Assembly (NCBI GenBank): GCA_028571685.1
Contig: CM053162.1
Coordinates: 11,846,001 to 11,910,000 of the forward strand
DNA: 64,000 nucleotides
Source: Heterohyrax brucei
Lineage: Eukaryota > Chordata > Mammalia > Hyracoidea > Procaviidae
Direction of reading: 5' to 3'
Position numbers and translations under genes: made by a program. The notes under the pieces are model-generated. The model searched no databases, was not told where the DNA came from, and saw only the letters and a program-made list of their open reading frames with translations. Below are positions 33,077 through 45,108 of the stretch, piece by piece (position 1 is the stretch's first letter; each line of letters opens with the position of its first letter).

Positions 33077-33447
33077 GTTGTAGCATGTATTAGTATTTCA
33101 GTCCTTTTTATAGCTGAATCATATTCTACTGTGTGGATATACCACATTTTATTTATCCATTCGCAGTTGATAATCATTTGGGTTATTGTTAATTTTGGCT
33201 GTTAAGTATAATGCTGCTATCATCATTCCTGTGCACAGTTTTGTGTGGACATGTTTTTGTTTATCTAATTCACTTAGAAGTGCAATTGCTAAGTCATAGA
33301 GCAACTCTGTTTTTAACTTTTAGTGAAATTACAAGCCTATTTTCTGAAGCAGCTATACCATTTTATAATTCCCCCAGCACAGTGTATGAGCATTTGGATT
33401 TCTTCACATCCTTACCAACACTTACTTTTTTTTTTAAATAGCCATAT

Positions 33448-33603
33448 TAAGCCCATTGCAGTGGAGTTGATTCAGCCCATAACAGCTCTATAGGATGGAG
33501 TAGAACTGCCCCATAGAATGTCTGAGGAGCAGCTAGTAGACTCAGACTGCCAACAGTTTGGTTACCATCTAAGCTCTTAACCACTCTGCCATCAGGGCTC
33601 CAG
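33448..33603 (-). mobile_element. AfroSINE with target duplication in L1
   Basis: It reads cattgcagtggagttgattc, ggatggagtagaactgcccc, cagactgccaacagtttgg, ttaaccactctgcc. It is flanked by tagccatat (33439-33447) and tagccgtct (33604-33612), two mismatches in nine. Confidence 0.85.
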
Positions 33604-34819
33604 TAGCCGTCTGAGCAGGTGTAAAGTGATACCTCATTGTAGTTTTCACTTGTGCTTCTCTGATGGCTAATAATGTTGCTCTTCTTTTTATGTATGTTTT
33701 TGACTATTTATATCTTCATTGGAGAAATGTCTATTCAGATCCTGTGCCTGTTTTTATTATTGAGTTGTAAGAGTTCTTTATATATTCTAGATACAAGTCT
33801 CTTATCAGATAAAATGTTCTGCAGATACATTCTTATTCTGCACATCTTTCACTTTCTTGATAGTGTCCATGGAAACATAAAAGTTTTCAGTGTTAAAATC
33901 CTTTGTGGTTATTGTTCTGGGGTTATATGTAAGAAGGCTTTGTCCACTCCAGGGTCATAAAGATTATTTATTGCGGTATTTTCTTCAAAGTCATTTATGG
34001 TTTTAGTATTTACATTTAAATCTACAATCTGTTTTGAGATTATTTTTGTGTATGATGAGATGTAGGAATCCAACTTCATTCTTTTACATGTGAATATCCA
34101 GTTGCTCCAGCACCATTTGTTGAAAAGATTATTCCTTCCCCTGTTGAGCTGTCTTGACAGCCTTGTTGAAAACCATTTGACAGTAGACACGGTTTTCCCC
34201 ACCCTGGACCCTCACTTCTACTTTGTTGAACTGTATATGTACCTTTATGTGCCAGTATTAGGTTGTTGATTACACTTTTAAATCCAAACATATGAATTAT
34301 CTTACTTTGTTCTTTTTCAAGATTGCTTTCGGCTAGTCTGGTCCCTAGCAATTTCATATTGAATTTTAAAATCAGTTTGCCAGTTTCAGTAAAGGCGACA
34401 CCTAGGATTCTGATAGGGGTTGAGTTGAGTCTGTAGATAAAGTGGGGGAGTATTGCCATTTTAACAATATTAAGCCTTCCAGTCAATGAACAGAGGATTC
34501 TTCTCAATTTATTTTGACTGTCTGTTTTCTTTCAACAAAGTTTTGTAGTTTTCAGAGTGTGAGGCTTACACTACTTTGTCGAATTTATTCCTATGTGGTT
34601 TATTCTTTTTGTTACTATTATAAAGGAAGCTACTTATTTCACTTTTGGATTGTTTATTGCAAGAGCATAGATATACAATTGATTTTTGTGTATTTATCTT
34701 ATATTCTGCAGTACTCGTTTATTAGTTCTGCTAGTTTTGTAGTGGATTCCAAGGTCATGTAATCTGTAAATACAGGTAGTTTTATCACTTCTTTTCCAAT
34801 CTGAATGTCATTTATTCTT

Positions 34820-34842
34820 TCTCTCTCTCTCTCTCTCTCTTT
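34820..34842. repeat. (TC)n microsatellite
   Basis: About 11 TC units inside the antisense L1. Confidence 0.9.
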
Positions 34843-35200
34843 TTGCTTAATTGCACTGTGTAGAACTCTGGTACAGTGTGAATAGAAGTGAGAAGAGTAT
34901 ATGTCCTTGTGTTATTCCTTTATCTTAAGGGGAAAGTATCCATTCTTTTACTATTAAGTATGTTAGCTTTGGGTTTTTCATAGGTGTCTTTTATCAGGTT
35001 AAGAAAGTTCTCTTCCATCTCTAGTTTGTTCAGTGGTTTTATCATGAAGAAGGGTTGGATTTTGTCATGTTTTTTCTGTATTTATGGAGATGGTCATCCA
35101 TTTTTAGAATTTTTTTGTTTACTACCTTGATGCTATTAAGATTTGGTAGAAGAAATTTATTGTGATTTCTTGTGTATTTTATATGTTTTTGTATGGTGCT

Positions 35201-36069
35201 AAGTAACAGATAATTGTACTTGAAAGATGTACAGTAAAGTACATTTTTAAAATTATTTTAATATTGTTAAATGATATCTATCACATACTTTCTCAAGTTT
35301 TAAATGGAAAGTTGACAGTTCTGAGAGTAGCCTCCAAAAGCCTTTAAAACTTGGCAAGGTTCATCACCTGTTGATAGTTTTGAAAAATAGGTTTCTATTG
35401 ATTGTTAATTGTATGTAAGTAGTGATATTTTGAAAGCTAGATCACCATCAAAAACTATATTTTTGTCTTAATTTTTGAGAGCAGCACTGCAGAGTTGGAA
35501 ATGTGCATCATTAATACATTTTGAAAAGGAAAATGTGAATTCCGTCAGCTTCAGGCTTGTTTCACAGTTTAAAACTGTCTTTGCCTACGGTATAAACAAC
35601 TTGAATGTCCTATTTATTTTTAACACTGCCATCTGTCAGTGCTATATGCCAAATCGGAAAGAAGCAGCTATAGTTTGAGACTAAAATTTTAAAGCTCCTC
35701 AAACTATTACACAACCAGGTTAATAGAAAATCTGCTCTCTTGGACATGATCTTAATGTTCTCAGTATGTTCAGTTATCTTTATATACAAAAATAGTATTA
35801 ATTAGTCACAGTATCCTGATTGAGATAGTAAGTACCCATGGTACATTAAAAACAAAGTGAGAGATTGAGGTGAGGAAGGAGAAGACAGAGGAAGAAAGGT
35901 GGAAGCTTGTCTATAAGAAATTGATCTTTGGTTCTATTACCATAGGGCCTGGATTGATGGAAGATGCTGAGACTGAGATGAGGGTTAGAGGAATAGAAGT
36001 ACATTCAGGTTTGTGTGGGGTGTATGTGTGTGTGTGTGTGTTTATGTGTTTATCCTGCTTGGAGTTCAC
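35201..36069. other. Intron, unique, with (GT)n
   Basis: No exon or repeat recognised except a (GT)n run at about 36020-36042. Confidence 0.5.
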
Positions 36070-36420
36070 TGCATATTTTAGACCTACTTACTGATGTCTT
36101 CCTTAAACTTTTTAATCTTCTCAACTATTATCTTCTCAAGTATTTTTTGTCTGATTTTCTCCCCTCGTTTATACATGAGTTTATACACTGTGATAGTGTC
36201 CTATCAGACTTTCTCTTGTATTTTTTGTCCCTTCTGTTTTCTTCTTGCTTCAGTTTGCATACCTTCTATTGTCCTACCTTCAAGTTCACTAATTTTTCTC
36301 TGTGTTCTTTGTAGCCTTCTCTTAAGCCTCTCTAATAAATTCTTCAGCACTCATATCATGCTTTTCATTTATAGAAGCAACATTTGGTTCTTAATAATTT
36401 CCATGCTAGAATTCCTCATC
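36070..36420 (-). repeat. Possible old antisense L1/HAL1 5'-region fragment
   Basis: A T/C-rich block whose reverse strand has the Glu/Lys-rich codon bias of L1 ORF1-like sequence. It explains the open frame at 36094-36633, which has no protein-like features. Tentative. Confidence 0.3.
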
Positions 36421-36779
36421 TTCCCATATTATCCACCTATTCCACTAGTCAGAAAGGAAGTACGAGGAAGGGAAGGAAGGAGGGAGAAGAGTGGGAAGCA
36501 AAGTTTACTTTGGGGACATGTACTTCTGGAATGTAGTCATGTCTTCCATCTCAAAGCAGTTAGAAAAGTTGGACAAGAATATAAAATTATTTATTTGGAG
36601 CATTGGAGAGTTAACAAGGCAGTAAACAATTAGTGAGCTTAGGTTAAATAAAAGAAACCCCAAGTGGTGAGTGCAGAGGCATCTGCTGGTGGAGTAGAGG
36701 AAGTCACAGGGCTAAGGAGACAAAAATTGGAATTCAGAGTGCAACAGGGGAGAGAGTTACTGATAAATGTCTCAATTTT

Positions 36780-38235
36780 TATGGAAATGAACAAAATGAT
36801 TATCAAATTTAAGTGGAAATGCAGGGTCAAGAAAACCAGAGACAATTTTGATGAACAAAAAAAATGGGAAGACTTGCCATAGTAGCTGTACTGATGTTGA
36901 TGAGAGGATGGATGAATAGATCAGTGAACAGAATCAAGTCTAGAAACAAGCCTGTGTATATACACATGCCTGATGTATAACAGTGGTGGCGTTGCAAAGC
37001 AGTGTGGAAATAGGGCACTTGTTCCAATAGATTGTGCTAGACCAATTAGACATCTGTATGGAAAAAAGACAGAGGAACCTGACCCTCTTTAACCCCATAC
37101 ATATAAATTCAGCAGAGTAATATATCTGTAGGTGAAAGGTAGAATAATAAAAGCTTTAGAGGATAGTAAAGTATCTTCGTAACTCTAGTTTAGACATAAA
37201 ACTTTAATGATAACTAGAAAATTTAGTAATTAAACTTAATTAAAATTAAAAAAAAACTTCATTATAATGTCTTGTTAAGATGAAAAGGCCAATCACAGAG
37301 TGATAAAGGTGTTTGCAGTACAGTATCTGTTCTTTTCTTACTGTTGTTTTTACATATTCTCGTAACCATATCACGTAAAAAGTCAGAGAAGAACAGATGA
37401 GTTTTTTTAATGGATGACAAACTTGAGCAGGTACTTGTACAAAAAAAAAGCCAATACCAAAATTGCTCAGTAATCATAGTCAGAGATGCTCAACCTTGCT
37501 AGTTTTTACAGAAATATAAATTGAAACCATATTGACAACAGAACACACTCCCACCAGAATCGTTGAAATGTAAGAGTGACAGTACCACAGTTGGCAAAAG
37601 TGTAGAGTAATGGGAACTATTAATGCTGCTAGTGGGAGTGTAACTCAGGACAGTCACTGTTTAACAGTATCTACTAAAATCAACTTCAGATATCATACTT
37701 TAAAACGCCTGTGGCCCTGCAGTTCTGTTCTTAGGTGTATAATATTTGTTGAGTTGACTGTGATTCATGGAGACCTCGTGTGTGTCATAATACAGTTGTG
37801 TCCTCTAGGGTTTTCAATGGCTGATCTTTCTGTTTGAAGTAGATTGCCAGGCCTTTCTTGAAAGATGCCTCGGAGTGAATTCAGATCGCCAGTCTTTGAG
37901 AGAGAAGCTGGGTGTGTTAACCAGTTGCACTACGCAGGGTCTCCTGCGTATACTCGTACATGTGTCTAAACACACACACACAAACACATGTATCTGTAGT
38001 TCAAAGCCATAGCACTGAAAACTATGCTGTGGTGTTGGTAATTTTAGGGAAGTGGTCACCTTTGGAGAGGAGGTAAATGATTGGGATGATACAAGAGTAT
38101 CCTCAACTGCTGGTAATGTTGTTGTTCCAGGAACTGATTGTACAGAAAGTTTTGCTTTCTGATAGTTCATTAAATTATACATAGGACTTATGCAGTTTTC
38201 TAAATGTGTCATAGTCAATAAAAAAATTTTTTAAA
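36780..38235 (+). mobile_element. Old sense L1, ORF2 C-terminal part and 3' UTR
   Basis: The ORF2 order can be followed though heavily mutated: caaatttaagtggaaatgcagg, gaatagatcagtgaacag, tcaaccttgctagtttttac, gcagttctgttcttagg; then a 3' UTR (ggaactgattgtacagaaag) ending near tcaataaaaaaatttttta. It is split by a SINE at 37735-37948. Confidence 0.65.
37735..37948 (-). mobile_element. Longer-form afrotherian SINE
   Basis: It reads ttgagttgactgtgattcatg, ctagggttttcaatggctgat, gtagattgccaggcctttcttg, gaattcagatcgccagtc, ttaaccagttgcactacgcagg. This form carries an extra block between body and tRNA-like head compared with the 150-bp AfroSINE. Confidence 0.75.
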
Positions 38236-39365
38236 GTATGATATTTGAAGTTGATTTTAGTAAAAGTTTTGTGTGAAGTAATAGAAAGCTTCTGTTGGAA
38301 GGGCATAAAGAAGCCAAAAATAAGACACTTCTCTGTGCATACGCTGGTAAGAATTCTTCAGAGTCATTAGGCTTGTGAAGAAAGAGCTGTGTTTTATTCT
38401 TCATCTTTTTTAGTATACCCTCCATCTTCCATCCACATGAATATTCCTTGCAGGATTGCTTTAATACTAAAATGTTGGAAAGCACATTTACAAAATAAAT
38501 TTGGTATGTCCCTACTGTGAAAGAGTACAAAGAATGAAGTAGAGGCATGTGCACTGACCTGGGGAATTTTTTTCTGTGATCTGTTGTAAAATAAAAAGCA
38601 AATGACAGAATTGCGTGTCTAACATGATCCCACTGTGTAAGTGCTGTAGAAGGGAATCTGGGAGACTATTTTCCTAAGTGGAAAGAATGCACTTATGGAG
38701 AGAGCCAGAAACCTTTAGTTTTTTTTTTTCCCTGCTTGATTCTGTGTTATTCATGTTCTTTACAGTGAACATTTATTACTTTATAAAATAAGAAAAGGAT
38801 AGCTTGTAATCTCCCTTAACGTCATCGTGTTGAAAGTCTAAAGCCCCTGGATATTTAATAAATGGCCAGCCAAGCCAAGTGCCGTCGAGTCAGATCCAAC
38901 TCATGGTGACCCTAGAGGCAGCTGTTATTGTTACATTACATTTATCTACTGTAATGTAATTTTTTATAGTTTCAGCGTTGAAACTAGATTTATTTAGTTT
39001 CTACAGATGCTTTTAAACATTATTTACCAGGATAAATGTCTGTCACAGTGTATCACTTAGTAGGAATTATAGTAGTTTTCTTGGGACCACAATTGGAGAG
39101 AGAGCTTCACTGGGCGGTTACTTGGAGTTTGCGTCATAAATTTTTGTCATCTTTTTTTGTCACAGCCAAATTTTTTGTTGTTGTTGGCAGACATAGAGGG
39201 AACCAAAGCTTTCCCTTGTGAAGAGGGTGTAGTAATCACATGCAACTCTGATGAGATCCTAATGTTTATTTAATAAGTAGTTTATAAGTAAAAAAATTCA
39301 CCTGAATTTGTAGTATAATTTTGGAGGAAAAAAATTGTGTGTTCTTTTAGGAAACGGGGCCTCTA
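38236..39365. other. Intron, mostly unique
   Basis: No exon recognised. It includes one 45-bp AfroSINE micro-fragment (listed separately) and a T-run at about 38719-38730. Confidence 0.5.
38867..38911 (-). mobile_element. 45-bp AfroSINE micro-fragment
   Basis: It has gccaagccaagtgccgtcg followed by agtcagatccaactcatggtgacc, then stops. It begins and ends at almost the same SINE positions as the insertion at 19017-19060. Confidence 0.7.
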
Positions 39366-39369
39366 CTGT

Positions 39370-39872
39370 GTTACTCTTGCCATCAAGTTGGTTCTGACTC
39401 ATAGTGACCCTGTGAACAACAGAACAAAACACTGCCTGGTCTTGCACCATGTCCATATTCATGTGTATGCCTAAGCCTATTGCTGCAGCCAACTCTGTCA
39501 GTCCTTCTTGTTGATGATCTTCCTACCTTTTGCTGACCCTCCACTCTGCCACACCTGATGTCTTCTCCAGGAACTGATCCTGACAGCATGTCCAAAGTAT
39601 GTAAGATGCAGTCTTGCCATCTTAGATTCCAAGGAGCACTCTGGTTGTACTTCTTCCACAGCAGATCTGTTTGTTCTTTTGGAGGTCCATGGTACATTCA
39701 GCATTCCTCTCCAGCACCACAACTCAAAGGCATGAACTCTTCTTCTGTCTTCTTTGTTCATTGTCCAGCTTTCACATGCATATGATGAGATTGAAGATAC
39801 CATGGCTTGAGTCAGGTGCACTTTAATCTTCAAGGTGACATCTGTACTTTTCAATATGTTAAAGAGATCTGA
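39370..39872 (-). mobile_element. 5'-truncated RTE fragment
   Basis: It begins at the RTE 3' end (cttgccatcaagttggttctg) and runs in reverse through the C-terminal coding region. The antisense frame 39498-39854 stays open for 118 codons (..MKSTDVTLKIKVHLTQAM.., ..FELWCWRGMLNVPW..), indicating a fairly young copy. Confidence 0.85.
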
Positions 39873-40139
39873 ATTAAAGTATTCAGGTAGCGTAGGCCTG
39901 GGTTTTTACTTGTCCCACATGCAACACTGTGTTGAATATTCTCTGTATTAAAAGCCTATGGTTACTTGAAGAATCAGACATTAAAATCAGAAATACTAGA
40001 ATGCCTGTAAAAGCTTTCTTCCTGAATACAAGGAAAGATAATATTTTCTCACTGTGAATCAGCTAAAATTTCAGTGTGTTACAGTTTTAAAGTATTTTAG
40101 AAATTATGAATTCCAATGTCATTGTTTAAATTGGAACTT

Positions 40140-40270
40140 GAACCTCAGAACAGCCCAGTGAAGTAGGTGCGTATAGAGAATATTTTTCTGTTCCCTCACC
40201 CTTTTCTAACAAGTGAAGGAACTGAGACTCCAGAAGGTTAAGATATTTGCCTGAGTGTTCACACTGGGCA
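40140..40270 (-). repeat. MIR SINE remnant
   Basis: It shows gtgaaggaactgagactccag and gttaagatatttgcctga, the reverse MIR core. Confidence 0.55.
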
Positions 40271-40734
40271 TATTGAAGTCTTCTGGTGTCTAATAGTGAC
40301 AATATCTGGTATGTGTGTTGTACTTACTGTGTGCCAAGGACTAGACCAAACAGTTGGGACAGATTAACACATCTGTAATGGATTCACTCAAAACCCAGAA
40401 TTCTTCCCGCTGTTGAACACTGAGTAGAGATCATGTTCATTGTTCTCTTTCAAAACAAGTGTTTAATATTATTTGCATTTATTGCAATAGGAGTAAGTAA
40501 AAATGTAGTGGAATCTGTAGAGCAGAAACTAGGACATCTTGAGGTAGAAAATTGCTTATAGGAACTGACTTAACTTGCTTATTTTGTTTTCAGCCTCTTT
40601 ATGATAACATTTGCATAGTTCCCAGTGCCTTTTTAAAATTCAGAAAAATCTCTCAATCTTTTCTTATTAAAATACAGCTCAAGATTCTATTTTACTATGG
40701 CATTTTCATCAAGCCTCCCCTCACGCTCTCCTAG

Positions 40735-40990
40735 CCTTTTTTCTCTGTGTCCTCCACTGAACTCACTGCTGTCTTCCGTTGCCTCTTCAGCCTGAACTGC
40801 TCTCTTCCTTGGTTTGACCTGTTGAAATCTTCCCTGTATTTCAACACTCAGACACTAAGCCACTCCTTCAGGAGAATGTCCCTGACCTGTCTCTCCCTAA
40901 CCCTAGCACTCCTGTCTCCTAGTTAATAGTAATAGCAGCAGTTTCATTTGCTCTCTAAATTGCACTCTCTTCACTAGTGGAAAGTATGTC
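40735..40990 (+). repeat. L2 LINE remnant
   Basis: It follows the L2 3'-region order: ctaagccactccttcagg, gaatgtccctgacctgtctc, aaattgcactctcttcactag. Confidence 0.5.
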
Positions 40991-41401
40991 TCATTCCTCT
41001 TTATCGACCCATAATATACACACAGCACACACAATTAATGCATGTTGAATTAATCCATCTTAATTTTACTTCTAAAATACATTTTCAGAATAGAATTTCT
41101 ATCTTGTAACTCCTGTCTTCAGAAAACTTTGTTGGTTTGCTGAAATAATATACGTACTCTCTTTGCCTTAAATTTAAGGTGCTCCTCAAATATTAAAACT
41201 AGCTGATCTTAATATCCTAGTCCCCTTTTCTTTCTTATATTCTTCTTTGGTAAAATGTTTCCGTACTCTTACATGTTTTAGGTTCCCTTTTTCCTTTGTA
41301 AGATCTTTCTTATTCCTGAAATGATGTATTATCTCCTTTAAGGCTACCTGGGCCAGTGCTGTAAAAAGGAATGTGCATTCAGATCATGGTGGAAAAGAAA
41401 A

Positions 41402-41550
41402 AATGCCATCAAGTTGGGTCCAGCTCATAGTGACTCTAGAGGTCAGAGTAGAACTGCCCCATAGAGTTTCCAAGGAGCTCCTGGCAGATTTGAACTGCCC
41501 ACCTTTTGGTTAGCAGATGTAGCACTCAACCGATTACAGCATTCAGCTCA
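41402..41550 (-). mobile_element. AfroSINE
   Basis: It reads tgccatcaagttgggtcc, gtcagagtagaactgcccc, gatttgaactgcccacc, ttggttagcagatgtagc, ending near aaccgattaca. Confidence 0.85.
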
Positions 41551-42177
41551 CAGGAGGGATCTTTTAAAACTGTACACCACGATTTAGTAGATCTGAGAAC
41601 CAGGTCTTAAGAGTCTGCACTTCTGACAGACTCTCAAATGATGTTGGTAACACTGCTTCTGGGAGCACATTTTGGAAATAGCCTGTAGCAATGAGTTATC
41701 TAATTTTGAATTCAGTACACTTTTAGAGTGTCATTTTTCCTTATGTAAATATTTTTGTTTATGGGCAGTTGATCTGTTTTATATACATATAAAGGATGCT
41801 CCAAAACAGTGCTTGAATGATAATCATAAACATGAACAGTTTCTGTTGTAGTTACGAAAAATGTTTTCTGGACGCGGATACTGTCCTTTAGCTGTTAGGA
41901 GGAGTAGACTTCTAATCAGTCTTCTCTTTCCCTAAGTCAGGCCAGTTTTCTGTTTGGGTCATCTCCCGTGTTTATTTGTACACGAGGTAGTAAGTGTGTA
42001 GTAAGTGCTAGGGCTAAAACTGAATACATTTGACATAAATTATATTCAAGTGTGATGAGAAGAGAAACCGGTATACAAGTAAAATGTACAATATGGTTGA
42101 TAAGTACTTTGGAGGAAAATAGGTTAGGTGTTTATAGAGGTTAAGTGAAACAAAGGAAATCCTTCAAGGAGATGGCT

Positions 42178-42316
42178 TGACATAGTGAGTGCAACAGTGG
42201 GCTCAACCATACCTGCTGTTGTGAGGATGGACAGGAGCAGACAACACTGTCTTCTCTTATATATGAGGTCACTATGAGTCAGAATCTAATCAAGGGCTTC
42301 TAAAAGCAACAACAGT
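42178..42316 (+). mobile_element. RTE 3'-end fragment, sense
   Basis: It matches the last ~140 bp of RTE: gagtgcaacagtgggctcaa, tgttgtgaggatggacagg, gtcactatgagtcagaatc, ending aaaagcaacaacag. Confidence 0.7.
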
Positions 42317-42349
42317 GGAAAAAAATAAAGCTGAAAAGGAAGATGATGT

Positions 42350-42970
42350 TTGGAATGTGCTAAGATGCAGCTTATGTGAGATTATAATTTTCAAGTAGAT
42401 GGTCATGGAAGGATTCATTAGAATTAATGAGCAAATTAATTAATGGTTACTTAGTAAATTAATGAGCCAAGACCTGAAGGCACTGAATGGGGAGGTGTAT
42501 GTATAACTAGTGGGAGAGCTTTCTAAGGAGACGGAATGGCAAGTGCAATGGTGCTGCACTTGATGCATGTCTGGCTTGTCGAAGGATTCGTAGGAAGGTC
42601 AGACTGGCTAAAGCAGATTCAGAAGATATGGTTTATGAGATATGGTTGGTGAGATGCAGTTAAAGTGAAAGGAGGTCAAATTCCTGTGCCCTGCATGCTG
42701 CTCTATAGATTTGGCTTTTCCTTAGAAATAGATAATAAGGCATGAGAGGAGTTTGATCAGTTGAGTAGGAGAGGACACGGTGGAAGATGAGAACCTGGCA
42801 GCTGGCTGTTGGAATGCGCTGCCCAAGTAAGTGGTGATAGTGGCTTGTTATCAGAATGGTAGCTGTGTAAGTGTTAAGAAGTGTCTGATTTGGGATATAT
42901 TTTGGACATCGAGATAATTTGCAGATATATTGTCAAGTTTTATTTGAATCATTGAGGTACGTTTTGTAAT
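42350..42970. repeat. Ancient interspersed repeat, class uncertain
   Basis: Phrases such as gagccaagacctgaagg, aggagtttgatcagttgag and ctgatttgggatatattttgg recall a mammal-wide repeat, but I cannot name the family with confidence. Confidence 0.35.
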
Positions 42971-43094
42971 TGAGTGATTGCAGTGTGGCCATTGCCAATC
43001 CTGTAAATTCTCGTTACCCTTCCCATACAAAGACTTATCCTAGTTTTTCACAGGTAGATGGCCTCTAATTTTTTTGGGTAAAACATGAGATAAA

Positions 43095-43161
43095 AATGAC
43101 AGTTGAATTGTATTGTAAACTTTCACTCAATCACAATAAAAGAAGACCAAAAAAAAAAAGA
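43095..43161 (+). repeat. Terminal piece of an L1 3' UTR with poly(A)
   Basis: It reads gttgaattgtattgtaaact, tcactcaatcacaataaaag, then an A-run. Only about 70 bp of L1 were copied. Confidence 0.65.
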
Positions 43162-43199
43162 CAGTGAACTCTCCTATTCAATATGCAGTCAGTGGAAGA

Positions 43200-43550
43200 C
43201 ATAGCATAGTTACTTTGTAGTCAGCCATATATTTTTAGCTTTTTGTTTTGAACTAATTATAGCTTCAGAAGAAGATGTAAAAATTTCATGTACCCATCTC
43301 CAACTTCCCCCAGCGGTAACATCTACCTAACTAAATTTATGTAGTAGGTTATCAAAACCAAGAATTACCATTATCTCAGCACAGCTAACTAAAGAACAGG
43401 CCTCGCTCCAGTTTCCCCAGGTTTTGCATGCGTTCTTTTTTTTTCCCCATATATTTTTTAATATAACATACAGCTGACTTCTGGGTTTCAGGTGACAGTT
43501 ATTACCACTTATTGTTTACCTTTTCCACGTTCAGGGAAACTACTTTGGAA
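43200..43550 (-). repeat. Old antisense L1 fragment (3'-UTR type)
   Basis: It shows tacccatctccaacttcccc, gcggtaacatctacctaact and caaaaccaagaattacc, the reverse of a well-known old L1 (L1M-type) 3' region. Confidence 0.55.
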
Positions 43551-43574
43551 TTTAGTTACTTTTGTTTATGCTTA

Positions 43575-43862
43575 TGGGGTAGTGGTAGTGTAGTGGCAGA
43601 ATTCCTGCCTCCTATGGGGAAGACCTAGGTTTGATACTCAGCCAAAGTGCAGCCACCACCTTTCTGTCAGTGGAGGCTGGCTTGTTGCTATGATGCTGAA
43701 AAGATTTCAGCTGAGCTTTCATACTAAGACAGACCAGGAAAAAATGTCTTAATGATCTAAAAGAAATGAGCCAGTAAGAACCCTGTGGATGGCGATGGTC
43801 TGATCCCATTTTGCATGGATGGAGTCATGGGACTGACTGACTTGATGGCAACTTAGTAACAG
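43575..43862 (+). mobile_element. tRNA-Gly-headed SINE with RTE-like tail
   Basis: The head gtagtgtagtggcagaattc..ctgcctcc..acctaggtttgata follows tRNA-Gly (A box near 43578, B box near 43630) and so would carry an internal RNA polymerase III promoter. The tail gactgacttgatggcaactta resembles the RTE 3' terminus (..gacttgatggcacctaac..), so RTE probably mobilised it. It is not a functional tRNA gene: the acceptor stem and 3' half are missing. Confidence 0.7.
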
Positions 43863-44411
43863 CATACGTGCTCATCTGTTAGGTACTATGGGTGCTTAAA
43901 ATGAGTTAAACTAAGTATTCCCCAAATAGTTGTTTTTTTGTATATGTAGTCTTTGTTCTCTCTCTCTACTTTTTTTCTTTTTCTCTTTTTCTTACTTTTT
44001 TATTTTCTCGTTGCCTTATCTTCTCTCACAGTTGTTAGTGCTGACCAAGAAATGTGTAAGAGGAGAAGTGTTTTTAGTTTAAAAATGGGAATAAGAGAAG
44101 GATGAGTTTGCTTTTTTCAGTGGGAATAAGCTTCAGGAGACTCATTTTATATCTAGCAGAAACCTATAAATCCATAGCTGTTCCTGTGGTAAAAATTAAC
44201 ACTTCTTGTTCCTACCACATATTGAAATTCTCTGTGACCTTTCATATTGTAAAATCGTATCAATTCATTGTTTTCTTATTGTGGCCTAACATTTACCAAG
44301 AGTTTTATATTCAGAGCTGTGTTCAGAGGGGAAGAAAAGAATGGATTCAACCTGTAACAGAAGAATTTGGCATGGTACATGATAAATACTTCCCAGGTAT
44401 CTCAGATCCAT

Positions 44412-44575
44412 TAATTACCAGTTGTGTGACTTTGGCAAATTGCTTAAACCTTCTGAGTTGGTTTCCTCGTCTGTGAGATAGGAATAATAATATCACAAGA
44501 GTTATAGTGAAGAATATTTGTAAAGTACAGAGTAGTGTTTGACATGTAGTAAATGCTATAAAACTATTTTGTTAA
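44412..44575 (+). repeat. MIR SINE, sense
   Basis: It reads ttaccagttgtgtgactttgg, ttggtttcctcgtctgtgag, gtaaagtacagagtagtg, catgtagtaaatgct, the MIR core and 3' part in order. Confidence 0.75.
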
Positions 44576-44949
44576 TCAAAAAACAAGTATCTGAACAGAG
44601 AATTTACACTGACATCTGTAAAAAGTTACTTAGGACACAAAGTATGCCAATCTCTCAACTCATTTATTTCTTAAATAGTTGTGCTTGGGTTAACATAAGT
44701 TAATAATGTTATTAAATATGCAAATTGAATCTCTAAAGTGTTTATATTGCATTTGTGCAAATAACTAGTAAGACTTTTTAAAAGTTACAAATTGAGATTG
44801 TAACAAAATGGTAGCTTTTGTCATTATTGACAGGAATTTTTTACTCACAGTGACAAATAGTTTTGGTAGATGGAAAGAAGTAGTTCAGTTTGGTTCAGTT
44901 CAGTTCCATGGAGGAATTAGAGTTAGATGTTTATCTGTTAGACACACTA

Positions 44950-45108
44950 TGAGGCCCTGGCAACACATTGGTTAAGAGCCACAGCTGCTAACCCAGAGTT
45001 TGGCAGTTTGAATTTACCAGCTGCTGGTGGAAACTCGATAAGGCACTTCTGCTGTGTCCTGTTGGGTTGCTATGAGTTGGAGTCAACTCCCTGGCAACAA
45101 ATTGCTAG
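44950..45108 (+). mobile_element. AfroSINE, sense
   Basis: It reads ggccctggcaacacattgg, ttaagagccacagctgctaac, tttggcagtttgaatttacc, gttgctatgagttggag, tcaactccctggcaacaa. Confidence 0.85.

Larger units (their letters stand above)
33077..35200 (-). mobile_element. Old antisense L1 (ORF2 part)
   Basis: In reverse it shows the ORF2 C-terminal region and then the RT/linker region: gctgaatcatattctactgtg, ccattcgcagttgataatc, cctcattgtagttttcacttg, cttatcagataaaatgttctg, ccagcaccatttgttgaaaag, ccatttttagaatttttttgt. Strongly decayed. An AfroSINE interrupts it at 33448-33603 and a (TC)n run lies at 34820-34842. Confidence 0.75.
39880..41395. other. Intron with old repeats
   Basis: It includes a MIR (about 40140-40270) and an L2 remnant (40735-40990). 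The rest is unique, with no exon recognised. Confidence 0.5.

Noticed and set aside
36094-36633. Plus-strand open frame of 179 codons
   Set aside because: Low-complexity Phe/Leu/Ser-rich translation of a T/C-rich, probably antisense L1-type stretch; no domain, and the C-terminal part changes composition abruptly.
43578-43640. A tRNA-Gly gene
   Set aside because: Only the D-arm to T-arm part resembles tRNA; the acceptor stem does not close and it continues into a SINE body with an RTE-type tail.
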